This document shows positions 1 through 12,013 of a stretch of 64,000 bases of DNA, in pieces (the first letter of the stretch is position 1; the number at the start of each line of letters is the position of its first letter). The translations under genes and the position numbers were made by a program. The notes beneath the pieces were generated by a model, which was not told the DNA's origin, ran no database searches, and saw only the letters and a program-made list of their open reading frames with translations. Source of the DNA: Himantopus leucocephalus (lineage: Eukaryota > Chordata > Aves > Charadriiformes > Recurvirostridae); assembly GCA_003993805.1 (NCBI GenBank), contig RSEF01000021.1, positions 1,230,835-1,294,834 of the forward strand, read 5' to 3'.

Positions 1-2049
1 AGCCAGCCGAAAGATGGAACAAGTACAGATGTTATTAGTCTCATTAAAATTTTGTAAATTAAACAGCGAGAGGGAGCAGCCGTATTTATCTTAATTTAGT
101 TCATCATTGACATTTGTAAAATAAATACGGAAATAATACTAGGGGCACAATCCAGTTTCTCTGGCGGCAGGAGTCACACGCGCTCGGATGAAGTACGGGG
201 AGGGATGCTGCTGCTTCTGCTGCTGCCTGCCGGGAGCGGAGCGGGATGGTGCCAGCTGATCCCGGCAGGATCCACGGGTACCTCTCCCCTAAACATTCCC
301 CTGCTGCTGACCTCCTGCGGTGGGCATGCCTCGGCGTCGGCTTCGTCTGGGGAGATGGAAGTTAACAGCCTGCAGCACTTAAAAGTGCAGCTGCGACGGT
401 CCAGCGGTCCTTGGCTGCATCAGAGGAGGAGTATCTGATTCATCACATCCACCAATTCAGTATTTTGGATGACAAGAAGCCACAAACCCACCTCTGCAGC
501 CGTACACGGTCCGCTCGGTGCGTGCACCAGCACCCGGCTGTTACCCGGCCCTCCTGGGGGGAGCTGCTTCATCGCTATCTTGACCAGTGCTCAAGAAATT
601 ATCATCACTTGATTGTTTTAAAAATATAGCCACACTGTTTGGCAGCTTCACACTGCATGTGGCATTGTTAAATTAGGCTGGAGAAAAACATTCAAACGGT
701 ACACACCAGCACATTTGGCTCTACTGTGCAGAGGCACGACAGCTCCGCCAGAGCACCCACTGGATTTTACTGGTCATTTTGTGAAAGTGCCAGGCAGCCG
801 AGCAGCAAGCAAACAAGATGCCCCAGGACAACAGCACACCGGAGAAGATGGAAAAAAAAATCAGTCCTCTCCAGGTAAGTGCAGTCATTTTTTAGGCAAA
901 ACTTCATTTCTCACAATTAAAAGTAAATCATGAACCATGGGAGAAAAACTTTTCATTTCACACCACAACAGAGGTGGGGCAGGAGAGGGCGGGGAGGGAT
1001 CACCTCCAGCAGCTCACCGTAGGGAAGATCCTGGGAAGCCTCTTCAGCATCACTGGACCCAAATCCAGTGCCTAAAGCCCCATCCATGCCTCGGGGCCAG
1101 CGGGACGGGCACAGCAGCAGCAGACGCAACGTCGCCGGACCGAGCTGGGTGATGCTGAAGAGGAGGAGTGTGAGGTGATGCTCGCTTTGAGACCAGCTGG
1201 GCCGGCGGTTCAAGAGTCACCACCAAGGAGACAACAGGATTTCTGGCAGGAAAGCTTCCAGTTCTCACGTTCCACTGGGAGACTCACAATGGGCTTTTAC
1301 TGCTGCTTTATTTCCCTCAGAATCAATAGAAAACAATAATCCTACGGCCAAACATCAATCACATTGCGAAACTTGGCGAATCATCACATAGGATGCCTCA
1401 GGACCAGACCTTTTATTTAATTCCAGAAACGGCACCGGTAACGATTTAGCAGGCTCCCGTTTCACGGCGCTGGAGGTCTCCATCCCACGCCAAGCACGGC
1501 CACCGTTGGCCGAGCAGTTATGGTTTATTGGCGGAGCAAGCCCACCCAAAGCTTATTGCAGCCTGGTGGGTGCCAGACGGACACAAGCGCCCGGGTGCAC
1601 CGTCCGGCAAAGCCGCAGGGGCTGCGTGCCCGCGCCCGTCCCGACGCGTGCCCAGCCTGCCCACGGGACACAAAGCAGCTCCTGAAGCCCCTTTTACTAC
1701 CTGTTGTACTGGAAATACCCCCTGGGGCTGCACCACCCCCAGACCAAGAGCGCTTTACAAGGATGCGCTGTTAATGGGGAAGAATAACGGTGGGAAAAGC
1801 AGTTGTGCCACGAGTGGGAAATTAAACACTCCCGCGCCCAGCAAAGAGCAGCGGCAGCTCCAGCAAACTCCGGCGGGACCTTCTGGAGGCAGCACAGCCC
1901 GGGAAGGCGCTGTTTCTCCTGAGAGCCCACCAGCAGCCCCGGGCATTGGCACTGGAGGTGCAAGCTTGGGCCAGCCCAGCAAGCACTGGCGCTGCCGCTC
2001 GTGCGGCCGGACAGACAGACATTCGGCACCGGGTCAGCTAAGGGAAGCA

Positions 2050-2420
2050 GGAAAGGGTTTATCCTAATTAACAAACTTTTTTCCCCCCTGTAAACTGTAT
2101 CAAAAATTGCCAGAAGAATCATGTTGTTTTTCATTCTGTCAGTAAGTTACAGGAAACAAAAAGACATTGTGGAAATTATCTGAGGGTGTGAGATTTAAGG
2201 TACATTTTTAATTAAAACAAAAAGACCAAAGCAGTGATGCAGCGTCATAAAGCAGATAATTTTACGGCTGGATGGTCTCCGTCCGATGTACTTGAAAACC
2301 ATTTTTAAGTGACATAAAGTTTAACATACCGGTACATCTGCCTACCCACCAGATTCTACACAGAATTCAAAATTTAATTATATTAAAGTATTGTTACAGC
2401 GTGCGTAGCAAGAATGCCAC
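2050..2420. other. AT-rich island, candidate conserved non-coding element
   Basis: The composition drops to strongly AT-rich between GC-rich neighbours. TAAT-type motifs occur (TCCTAATTAACAAAC near 2060 and TTTTTAATTAAAACA near 2205). Such islands in GC-rich avian introns are often conserved regulatory DNA, but no alignment was possible here. Confidence 0.25.
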
Positions 2421-3668
2421 CCAAGTGTAACTCCAGGAGAATTTTTGTAGATCTGTGTTTCTCACGACTGAAAAAAAAAAAAAGAAAATAAACCACCTTA
2501 GCCCCTGTACCTATGCTCTCAGCCTTTGTATGGACGCTCACCCACCAACTCCTCCACACGTGGACCGAGCAGGTCCGTGCGTTTCTCACCGCTGCCTGCA
2601 GCGCGGTGGGCGGCCGCAATAGCAGCGTGTACCGGCGGCAGCCTCCATGCAGGTCCCCAGACTCGGGAAGCCGGAGCCACGCTCCCTGTTGCCACATTAC
2701 GCACAAGGAGTCTCCCACAAGATTTTCCTCTAAACGCAAGCACGGGACGTACAGATCCTGGGAAACCAACCATACACCTACGGGAAAACGCGTAAAGCCA
2801 TGTGGGAATGGAATACCGCAGGCGTAGCCGTCTGTGGGTGAAGCCCAGAAAAGCAGCAGCAGCGAAATGGAAAAATACGTCACTCCGTAGCTGAGGGTGA
2901 CAGTACAAAAAGGACGGTCATAATTAGCTTTGTTATGATGTGGATGTTGCAGAACCCCAGCAAGGACTGGGGGGCTTTGAGTTGATGCCTCAGGAAAGCG
3001 GAGGGTGAACTGCGGGGAACCAAATGTGAACTTTCAGCCTTGGGAACTGCTATCAGCTGGCAGAGCCGCGAGCAAGGGGCCGAGAAGAGGAACTGGGGAA
3101 AGAGCCACAAGGTTTGAGCTGGAAGGAGAGCCGGCAGCTGCCAGCAGCACCCTCGCACGAGCATCCTCCCACAGCACCGAGGGACGGGGGCTCCTGGGCA
3201 TCGCCCGTTGGTCCAATAGTTAAACCCTGCAGCACCGTTTGCACCAGCAGTGACAAACCTCCCTCAGCAGCACCAGCTCACACGGACCGCCAAAGGACGT
3301 GGTTGAAAAAGCTCAGAGAGAAGGGAAGGATACAGAAAAGCACAATGGGAGGCTGAAGTTAGCACCTCGCGGCGGGAGAAAGGAAGCCTTTTGCAGTTTA
3401 GGTACACTAGAAACCAGGGTAGAAACCCCTAGCGCAAGGGATGGAACCTTTTGGGAGGGGAAAAAGGGAGTAATTTCACATTTCTGTAAATATCCAGGAA
3501 GGCCACAACCTCTTCAGAGAAATCAGAGGGCACCACAAGCGCAGCAGCGTGCAGACGGACAGCACGTGTGCCTGCGCAGCACACCAGCTAGCAGGGTGGC
3601 AAGTTATTCCTCGTGCCACATCAAGATAAAAGCCTGCTCGTTACCCACAGACACGGCTACTCAGCACC

Positions 3669-3705
3669 AAAAAAAAAAAAAACCCACCAAAAAAAACAAA
3701 CAACA
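3669..3705. repeat. A-rich low-complexity tract
   Basis: Runs of A are broken by CCCACC and C bases. It is low complexity with no further feature. Confidence 0.85.
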
Positions 3706-4084
3706 GCCTCTGTAGTCAGCTCCTCACCTTCTGACAAATTTGATATACAAATCGATTTGTATTGTTCCGATGGGAGCAGCAGGCCCTCCGTGACGCACGG
3801 CTCCCGGCCGCCCCGCATGCACGCGGGGCGCGAAAATCCTCCTCCCAATGCCCAATTTCTAGGACTCGCTTGCTAACGCACCGATGTGAGCTTTAAACCA
3901 TGCTACATTTGCCATAACTATCACAGCGTCCCTGTCTGCAGGTGACATGTCCACCCTCCGGACACAACGCAGCCCCTGCGCCGGCGCGGGGGCGTCCTGG
4001 TCTCTGCTGGCCAGGGACAGCGGGGAGAGCTGCCACGCCGGGCTCCAGCCCAGCACTCCGGCTGCAGGGCCGATTTCCTGGAGG

Positions 4085-4390
4085 GAGAAGACTTTGTCAA
4101 TAAATAATCCCGATAAATAGTTTATTTTTAATCAGGCGATATTTGCAGGCCATTAAGATGCAACAAGCAGTCTCAGGCACTCTTTCTGTACGTTGTTTTT
4201 GATGCAGAGAATGTATTGGAAAAAATGAGAGAATATCATTAAAGGTTAATTATGAACAACTTAAAGGTTATTTTTGCATATCTCACCTCCTGGACAAAAG
4301 ATGCTTCTTCATTACCATAGCAGAATATAAATTAAGTCGCAAAGCCTTTAAAATGCGACAAAGACTTTAATTTTGTTGCTGTTTAAAGCA
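4085..4390. other. AT-rich island, candidate conserved non-coding element
   Basis: This stretch is AT-rich, with TCAATAAATAATCCCGATAA, ATAGTTTATTTTTAATCAGG and GAATATCATTAAAGGTTAAT. It lies between GC-rich segments. The motifs suit homeodomain, PBX or MEIS-type factors, which is an inference from motif only. Confidence 0.25.
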
Positions 4391-5611
4391 GTACGAACAA
4401 ATTCCAGTTTTCCCGGCCCTTCTGCAGCCTCTGTGCATGACGTGGGAAAGGGCATCTCCAAAGCGGTCCCGCAATAGCACTTAAACCCTCCATCCTTCTC
4501 GGTACCCTTCCACTGGAAGCCTAAAACGCATGAAAACACTGGATGGTCCGGCGGTTCTGGTTCCGGCCATCAGGAGCCCCAACCCAAAATCTCTCCTTAC
4601 ATGTTTTTACCCTTCATCTGCCCTCACCAGGACAGAGGCACCTTCTCTCCTATTTGGCTCACAGCCCACCAAACCCAGATCGCGTGGTCGACACGGGGGA
4701 CACACTCGTACCGAGCAGCCTCTGAAACGCTGAGTGTCCTCCCACCCCCGTAACGTTTGATCGAGAAAGAGCAGAGCCTGCCCAAATTTTGAATGTCAGT
4801 TTTGTCCAAAAACAAATGCCACGTATTTTCCTGGGCCATATCTATCGACAGGAAAAGCTTACCAAGCCTCGCTGAAGGCAGACAGTAGTTTACTGAATAA
4901 TTTAATCGCTTTATTATCAGATAATTGCTTTTTCTGACAGTTCCATGTTTTCTAGGGTTCTCTGCCTCTCCAAGGGGCGACGCCGCAGGAGTCTCCTGAC
5001 TCTGTGTGAAGAGGAGCAGGAGCCTTCGCACCCCAGCACTGCCGTCCTGCACAAAGCCGGGCAGCGGGGACAGATGTCCCTTGCACAGTGCAGCTATGGA
5101 GCCATCATCTTTGAAACCATACCCAGCTGATGTGTGGCAAAGTTGGAGCCTGGAGACCACACGTGGTGGCTGCAGAGATCAGCAGGCTGGAGGAGCCAAC
5201 CTTCAGCATCCGTGCCAGGTGAACGCATCCATAACGGATATATGGACATCTCGCCTCAGTTGTCCAAGGTGGCCGGTACTGCCTTCCACAGTGACACAGC
5301 TCTCCTGAGCCGCCGGTCAAATAAGAAGGGAAACCAGCTCTCCAGGAGCACCAGCTCCCACCCGCTGCCCAGGCCGGATCAGTCATGGGAAGGGTTTGCA
5401 TGAAATACTTGAAGATCATCAACTGATCTGGGCCAGAGCGCCCTGATGGCTCTCAGCAATTCTACTGTTAGGTCACGTTAAAACAAACAGGGTGAGCCGT
5501 TAAAGGAATTAATTATTGGCATCGCAACAGCCCTGGACCACAGCAGCTAAAAATCTATATGAATCAATGCCTTTAAAACCATCTCTGTACTGTTTATCCT
5601 CTTCAGGGGAA

Positions 5612-5632
5612 CAAAAAAAAAAAAAAAAAAAN
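5612..5632. repeat. Poly-A tract ending in N
   Basis: A run of about 18-19 A ends with an N at 5632. It may be a simple repeat. No retrogene is recognisable upstream. Confidence 0.9.
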
Positions 5633-6184
5633 GCAGCGAGAAGAAAGTGTTGAGAGTCATAAAATCTTTAAAGTGTAAAGAGAGATGTGCCACATTTAGC
5701 AGGGATTATGTCAAGCAGCATCCCAAGCCAGAAAGAGCTGACAGCACACACATTGCCTTTGATGAAGGAAAAATAGGTCATACGCGACCCCAAAACATGT
5801 AAACAGAGTTTCCAGCAACACAACCAGAAAACCCAAAATCTCAGCACCACACACGCGTGAGGGTGATGGTCCTGGATCTGTGGAGAGTACGAGCTACGTG
5901 AGGAAGCAAGGACCTCTAAAGCGTGCCTTGAAAGTCTAAACAAGGTTTCAAGAGTATTTTTATTTGCAACAGGCAGAAGGGGAGACGGACAGAGCTTTTG
6001 CCATCGATGACAAGCTCTGGGCAGTCGCCTTTTCACGACCTCCAGCTCACAGGAGCTTCTCCTCAACACAGAGCCTCCCGCTCGTTTCACAAGTGCCACA
6101 ACATCCCGGCAGCAGCATCCACCCAACAGAGCCGGACGGCTCCCGCACAGCGTGCACCGGAGCGCCGCCTCGCAAGGCAACGAC

Positions 6185-6445
6185 CTAACGCACTAAATTA
6201 ATTCCAAAGCACAATTGTTTTCAATCTTCATTTAAACCCAACCTTAGTTAATCTCACTTTAATGACATAGGAAATGGAAATTCCCTTAATGAAACAAGTT
6301 ATGAATATTTATTACCCTATTTTTTACCTGAAAATTGAATAATTCAATTAATTTTGCTATTAAATATTTAATAAAAAATTAATATACTGCAAGATCCTAA
6401 CTTATATTTAAGAAGCCCCCAATAAAGGTATCCAAGATAAGATGT
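6185..6445. other. AT-rich island, candidate conserved non-coding element
   Basis: This is strongly AT-rich sequence with CACTAAATTAATTCC, AATTGAATAATTCAATTAAT (a near-palindrome at about 6332-6352) and TTAATAAAAAATTAATATAC. A very GC-rich block starts abruptly at about 6455. Confidence 0.25.
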
Positions 6446-8128
6446 GTTCCTTGAGCTGGACCGCCGCACAGGGAGGGAACGGGGCGCGCTCCGTGGGCGA
6501 TGGGCAGCGGGACGGGGAGGAGGCGACCTCCAGGGCCCGCGCTCATCCTGCCCCACGCCGCGGCGCAGGGTCGGTCCCCAGCACCCCCTGCGGCAGAGGG
6601 ATGGGTGGATGCTGTCCCCACGCCTGCCCCGTGGCCGGCAGCAGGGAGGGCCAGGCGCGCAGCAGGGCGCACCGCGCACGGCCGTGCTCTCCAGGGAGAC
6701 GGGCGCGTTTCTTCTCACTCCTGCGTGTCCCCCGGCAGTTCTGCTGAAACAATAATCGTATCAGGTTTCCCTGCCGTGCTCCCTCTCAGTCTCACTGCGG
6801 GCGGGTACCCCCCGCTCCAGCCCAGGCACGAGCCCACATTTAACATAACAAATTGAATTTTCTCAGGAAATTTCAAAACTCTGGAGCCAGCAAAAATTGC
6901 TAAAAAAGTAACAGAGGAAAACAATGATTGTTACGAGTGCATTTGCCATCAGGAAAAGTGATTTCTAACCAGTCTAATGCAATCTGCATCCCCTGTTTTA
7001 GCAACCAGCATCAGCGAAAGTTGAGGTGAGCAGACAGTAGAATAGTCCTCTCCAAGACACGACGTCTATGAAGAAAGAAAGCCGGGTTACTTATTTTTTT
7101 TCTGCTCTTTGCTACCTTGGCGCTCCCCTCGGGCTTGAGCTGGGTCCAGCCTCCCCAAGGTCTGGGCTCGCCATGGGGCAGCGAAGCATCGCCCCTCCGC
7201 AGCCCATGCCTGCTCCCGCACCCCGACGGGGACGAGCCCGTCCCGCTCCACCCAGACGGGCAAACGGGGCTCAGCCGGGTTTCGCTGTTGCTGCCGCTGT
7301 CAGGTGTCCCGACACCTCTGTGATTTATTAGGTTGGGATTTATCAGTGGGAAACACCGCCCAGCCTACTGTCCCTGCCTATTACACCAAAAGCGACACTT
7401 GTTTTCCCGAAGCCAGGAGAGGGGAATTAAAATGCTAAAAGTAACTCAGTAGGTAGCAGAAGTAAAACTGAATTACCCCAAATGGATACTGACGGCATAT
7501 GTAAATCGCTATTGATTTGCAGAAGCAGGCTGCCACCCAACTTTTTTTAGTTTCAGAAATATTAATCACTGCCAAGTCTCACTGCCTAAAAACGGCATTT
7601 CGGCTCTTTCTGGGCTGAAAACCCCGCATCTGGGAATTTCCCCAGCTGCTTCGCATATTAGTACGAGTGACGGCTTATCACGGCATCGCCTTCCTGAAAC
7701 ATTTCCCGAGAAACATTTATCTTTTGGGCTTTGCAGGGAAGAAACAAGAGCTTGGTACCTGCTGCACGCGCACCCAACCCCCCTGGTTTTGCTGTACCTG
7801 CAGCAGAAATGTAAACGCAATGCAGTGAGGGGCACAAACACCTCCAAACTGCGTTCCCAGCTGGGAAACTAACCTTGCAGCTTCTGGGCACGGCCAAGGC
7901 TCTTCAGTTGCCTGAGCCTCACTTGTGAAACACAGGTGAGGCTACATCGGATCGCTCAAGCGTATTTTTAAAATACTCTAAAAATGATAATTACAGAAGG
8001 CACTTGGAAACAGTTAAGCAAAGTATCTTCATCTCACAGAACGCTTCTGGACTAAGAAAGTCGGCTTTGTCATTGAAATTCCAATGTAAATAACAATTAA
8101 GTTCTACTTGATATACAAATGTCAAGTC

Positions 8129-8162
8129 TTTTTTTTTTTTTTTTTTTATNTTTTTTTTTTTT
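8129..8162. repeat. Poly-T tract with one N
   Basis: An almost pure T run contains one A and an N at 8150, an unresolved homopolymer. No repeat body that would make it a retrotransposon tail was recognised beside it. Confidence 0.95.
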
Positions 8163-8924
8163 GTCATCATGATTTGCATTTAAACTTGGAAATGTCAGAG
8201 ACTTCAGCCTTGCTGCATTAGCAGAAAGCTTCCCCAGTTCACCCTGCTGACTGGAATACCCGCTGTGGATTATCTGGCACATTATCAAGTAACCAAACAC
8301 CATTTCAAGGAAACATCAAGGTCGATGCCTTGCGAGGTGTACTTGTTAATTTATGTTGATAAACTGGAGCCCTCAAAAGACTGTTGTAATAATATTTCAG
8401 TATATTTATATCAGCATATTCTATCAACTGAAGTCATTGAACAAGAAGTTTCGTAAATAAAAAAAGGCAATTTTAGAGACCTTTAAAAGCTTTCTCATAG
8501 CTCCTCTAATGCCACCACCATGGTATCGTAAGAGGCTTCCTCCTCTGTCCATCACCAAAGCAGCATCTGACCAGTACCGCACTGTGAAGATGGAAACTTC
8601 TTCATAAGAAAGAGATGAAGACATTCAGGAATGGCAGCCACGGCTCAAAATCACCTCTTCCTCTTTTGCCCCCCTTCTGCATCAGCTCAGCAACCCCAGA
8701 AGTTCAAAGCCGGCCGTCTGGCAGGCTGCACCACGCTGGGCCAGCTCCTTCACGGCGAGCTGAACTGGATGGCAGCGAAACCCCGTCGCCCACATCCACC
8801 ATCAGCCAACAGCTCCGGCGACCGCTGGCTCCCGAAGGGCATCGTCCGACCGCTCTCCAAGTCCACCGCAGCGATCCACCCCGCAGCCATTCCCCAAATC
8901 ACACCATACATCACCTTATTAAGA

Positions 8925-9485
8925 AACTCCGTAAGTGTCAGTGGTGCAATTCATTTTTATTAATTTTCTGAGATGAAATTAGCGGCACCCACAGCAGCAA
9001 ACAAAGAATGGGGAGTGTTCCAGTTCAGCAACGGATCAATGTCATTAATTCTGTAATACCGAGAGCCCTGATTGTATGAACTCAGCATTTAACTCTTCCC
9101 ATTAATTTTTGTATTAAAAAAAAGACAGAAAACTAACTCAACAATTTAAGAAGGTCCTTGAACAGCCATCACAACTTTCCTTCTCCTGGGACATTATTTC
9201 TTTCAAGCGTAAGCACACAGGAGGAAGGTATTGTAATATTAATTAGAAAATTATTTTTCATGCATTGCCTTTAGCAAACCAAACTCTTAAAATCATAAAG
9301 ACACTGCTACAAAAACATTTATAATCTCATCTCTTTAATGTCACCATGTATACCCAGGCTAGTTAATAAGTTTTCTGACCACTTAATAGGCTTATCGGGC
9401 AAAGGTTCAGCAAGAAATTATTTTGCATTAATTCTGGAACTTGCATTACCAGGTCAGAAAAAAGCCTTCTCTAATATTATCATAT
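8925..9485. other. AT-rich island, candidate conserved non-coding element
   Basis: AT-rich sequence with repeated TTATTAATTTTC, CATTAATTCTG and GTAATATTAATTAG motifs extends for over 500 bases between GC-rich flanks. No exon or transposon was recognised. Confidence 0.25.
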
Positions 9486-10130
9486 TACCTGCTGTCCTGC
9501 AGCCAAGAAGGGGGGGAAACAAAGCATTTACGCGCTCGCCAAGGTGAGCCCCTCAGCTGCCGTCAGTGGGAAAGGTCCATCTAAGGGCCCTTCAGCCCCA
9601 CAGCAGCGTGGGCGCTCAGACGGCCCTCCGAGAGAGCAATCGCGTTTCAAACGTCTCCCCGTCCAGGTATTAGAGACACATTTTAGAACGACAAGCAAAT
9701 GCATTACTTAAAGATGCCACAAAAACTACAGAAGCAGCTGGGGAAAAAAACCCATTATGTAGCTCTTGTTTCCCCATATTTCACGGAGAGCAGGTCCTGC
9801 CGCACTGCCCTCCTCCACCTCCCTCCTCTCCTCGGCCGGAGCTCCGAAACACCCTGAGAATTTATCTGCACCATTCCTTAGGGTCAATACCGGTCCTTGC
9901 ATCTCATGTAATTTCTGCCCCTGCTAATTACAGTGGGAGGCGATGCCAAACCCAGGGACGCCTCTGGCCCTGAGCCGCCAGCGGGTCTCTGCACGCGGCT
10001 GGCGATGGGATGCGGGATGCTGAAAAAGGGCTTTTCCCCCACCTTGGTGCAGCCCCGTGGTCCTCGCAGGCTCCCTCCAATAAACCTGCCCTTTTCAATA
10101 GACAAGGGGTGGATTGGGGAAAAAACGGAA

Positions 10131-10207
10131 AAAAAACCCCAATAACATTACAAAATAGGAGTCCTTTAAAAAAACCCAACAACATTAGAAAACAGGAGTC
10201 CTTTTTT
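10131..10207. repeat. Imperfect tandem duplication of about 37 bp
   Basis: The block AACCCCAATAACATTACAAA+ATAGGAGTCCTT is followed by a diverged copy AACCCAACAACATTAGAAAA+CAGGAGTCCTT, each preceded by a run of A. Several substitutions separate the copies. Confidence 0.8.
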
Positions 10208-10589
10208 GTGTTAGTGAGATGTACAGAAACTTTGCGAGCCTGAACACAGCCCAAACAGCAGGAAAACATCCGCAGCCGAAACTTCACATATCGGTTCCCA
10301 GGGGAGCAGGAGTTAAACATTTATGGCAGCGTGAAGAAGACATGACATTTACTGAATAATAAACTGCAAACGTGTCTGTTAATGCGGCTTTTTGGGATCT
10401 CCTCACCGTCAAACACTTAACCCCAGCAAGAAAAACACCAAAACGCAAACAATCCCCGCGCCTGCATGTTAAATGGGCAGAGCACAGGGGAGGGCTTTGC
10501 GCTTTTTTATGTATTTAAAGTTGGAGGCTGTAGGGAGCACTGTCAAGACAAACAGCCTGCAACCTCGCTCAGGGGCTTTCAAACCCGTT

Positions 10590-10837
10590 CATCTGAAGGG
10601 ATACAATTAAATCCTGAGCAATCGGGTTAAAACTTTAACCTGTCAAGACTGCAGCTGTTCCATTTTTAATCAATCTGATTTCATTCAATAAAATGCTCAT
10701 TAAGTCAATTAATGAGAGTTTGGTGTCACAAGCCATCAAGCATGACTGGGAGTTTTCACTCGGTGGCCAACGCATTGATTAGCGAGTCAAGTCATCAGCG
10801 AGAATGAGTCAATGTGCTGAAGCACGAGCAACGTTAC
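10590..10837. other. AT-rich intronic flank downstream of exon 5
   Basis: The 250 bases following the exon 5 donor are AT-rich, with TTTTTAATCAATCTGATTTC and CATTAAGTCAATTAATGAGAG. Intronic flanks of this kind can carry splicing enhancers or conserved elements. With two suboptimal donors in this gene region, this flank is worth an alignment. Confidence 0.3.
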
Positions 10838-10905
10838 CTTGTTTTAGGGGAAGTTGTTAGCCATTCTTCGTGCTTTTCAAACGTTATTAAATAAGCTGCA
10901 ATTTC
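10838..10905 (-). CDS. CAMTA1: CAMTA1 coding exon, CG-1 domain helix (probably exon 5)
   Basis: This 68-base minus-strand exon encodes EIAAYLITFEKHEEWLTTSP, then KT and two bases (AG) of a split Arg codon. It corresponds to human CAMTA1 residues of about 79-101 and joins in frame to the exon at 59772-59890 to give ...RHRWNTNE|EIAAYL.... That joint falls inside the RW-x-x-x-E-I segment conserved in CG-1 domains from plants to animals. The acceptor has a good pyrimidine tract (TCTTTCTTCTTTCTGCATTTCTCTTTCAG in two stretches, AG at 10906-10907) and a possible TAAC branch point about 25 bases upstream. The donor is AAG|GTAACG (GT at 10837-10836), which again lacks G at +5. The upstream intron is phase 0 and the downstream intron phase 2. 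The next exon, expected to begin near PQNGSMILYN, was not seen at lower coordinates and should lie outside the window. Confidence 0.97.
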
Positions 10906-10964
10906 CTGAAAGAGAAATGCAGAAAGAAGAAAGAGTTATTTGCATGGCTGTGTTGGAAACGCGC

Positions 10965-10996
10965 AAGTTTTACAACAGAGAAGTTTTACAACAGAG
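10965..10996. repeat. 16-bp tandem duplication close to the exon 5 acceptor
   Basis: AAGTTTTACAACAGAG occurs at 10965-10980 and immediately again at 10981-10996. It lies about 60 bases upstream of the exon 5 acceptor in the transcribed direction, just beyond the expected branch-point region. Confidence 0.9.
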
Positions 10997-11980
10997 ACAA
11001 GGAGCCGCCGGCCCCGGGTTAGGTCTGCGGCTTAAATCAGGTTTTGACTGAAATAGTGCGCTCGGTCAACATTTGTATTCACACCACCAGAGCCAGACTT
11101 AAATAACCTAACGAAGAGATGCAAATGAGGAAAGGCATTAACATTTTCCAGCACAGACAATTTGCTGGTAACTTTGGTGACCGCAGCGTCGCCGAGAGCC
11201 TGGCGTTACGTCAGGAGGCAAAGGGGAGGGCAGCGACAACCCGGACACGGGAAGCTAAATTAAATATTTATAAATAGAACAGCATCACTGCAGAGAGAAT
11301 TACTGAATTATTAATCGTTGCCATAAAAAGCCAGCGGGTGACATCAACATAAGTCATCGCTCCCACTTGCAGGAATGATACGGGCGATTACTTCCAGATC
11401 AGAACCGATTTGTTTGCAGGAAATTATCGGCGCCGGCGAGATAATTCACGAGGGTGCTTGTACATACGCCTGACGAACGTGGGATGGCCGCCCACCAACT
11501 CCCGTGGCAGACACCTGGAGCGGCCAGACCGCAGACAGGCGGAGCATCCTCAGCAGCCCCAGGAGAGGCCGAGGCGATCCGCGCCGGAGGAGACGCAGGA
11601 CCAGTGACCGTCCCTGACCACAACGGCTGCTGTCACCGCACCAGCAGCGTCCCGACACCTAGAGATGGCCAGGGACCCTGGGGCTGCATTCCACAGGCTG
11701 CTGGAAACAAGATTTTCCCCCCCCACCCATGAAGATACACTCAGAAATACGTAGGGTTTTGATGGTTCTCTTCCAAAAATCGCCACCCAGAGTCTCCCTT
11801 CTCAGACCCGCGATAGCAAAAGCTAAGCAGAAGGGTCAGTGAATGTTCAACTGCCTCAAAGTAGACCCCAAACCCACGTCCAGTTTAATCTCCAGAGCTG
11901 CTGCAGCAGGAGTGTCTGCAGGCTGCGCCATCGCGAAGGTACCACACACACAAGAAATGAGTCTTTTGGCCAGGAGATGA

Positions 11981-12013
11981 TTTTTTTTCTTTTTTTTTTT
12001 TTTTAAAAAAAAA
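11981..12013. repeat. T-run joined to A-run
   Basis: About 23 bases, mostly T, are followed directly by about nine A. The two arms are complementary and could pair, but this is most simply low-complexity DNA. Confidence 0.8.

Larger units (their letters stand above)
1..10837 (-). other. CAMTA1: CAMTA1 intron 5, 5' part (continues outside window)
   Basis: This sequence follows the donor of the exon at 10838-10905 in the direction of CAMTA1 transcription. No matching downstream CG-1 exon was found here, so the intron is phase 2 and extends beyond position 1. It alternates GC-rich unique sequence (about 200-2050, 2500-4050, 4400-5450, 5950-6180, 6440-6850, 7100-7330 and 8640-8900) with AT-rich islands listed separately. 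Homopolymer tracts interrupted by single N bases occur at 5632 and 8150. No RNA gene or intact transposon was recognised. Confidence 0.85.

Noticed and set aside
205..228. CTG-rich stretch encoding leucines as a signal peptide
   Set aside because: The frame is short, has no continuation or splice site and looks like a small trinucleotide tract.
6300..6360. TTCAATTTTCAG|GTAAAA on the gene strand as a recursive-splice site
   Set aside because: The upstream sequence is AT-rich rather than pyrimidine-rich and the donor half is weak.
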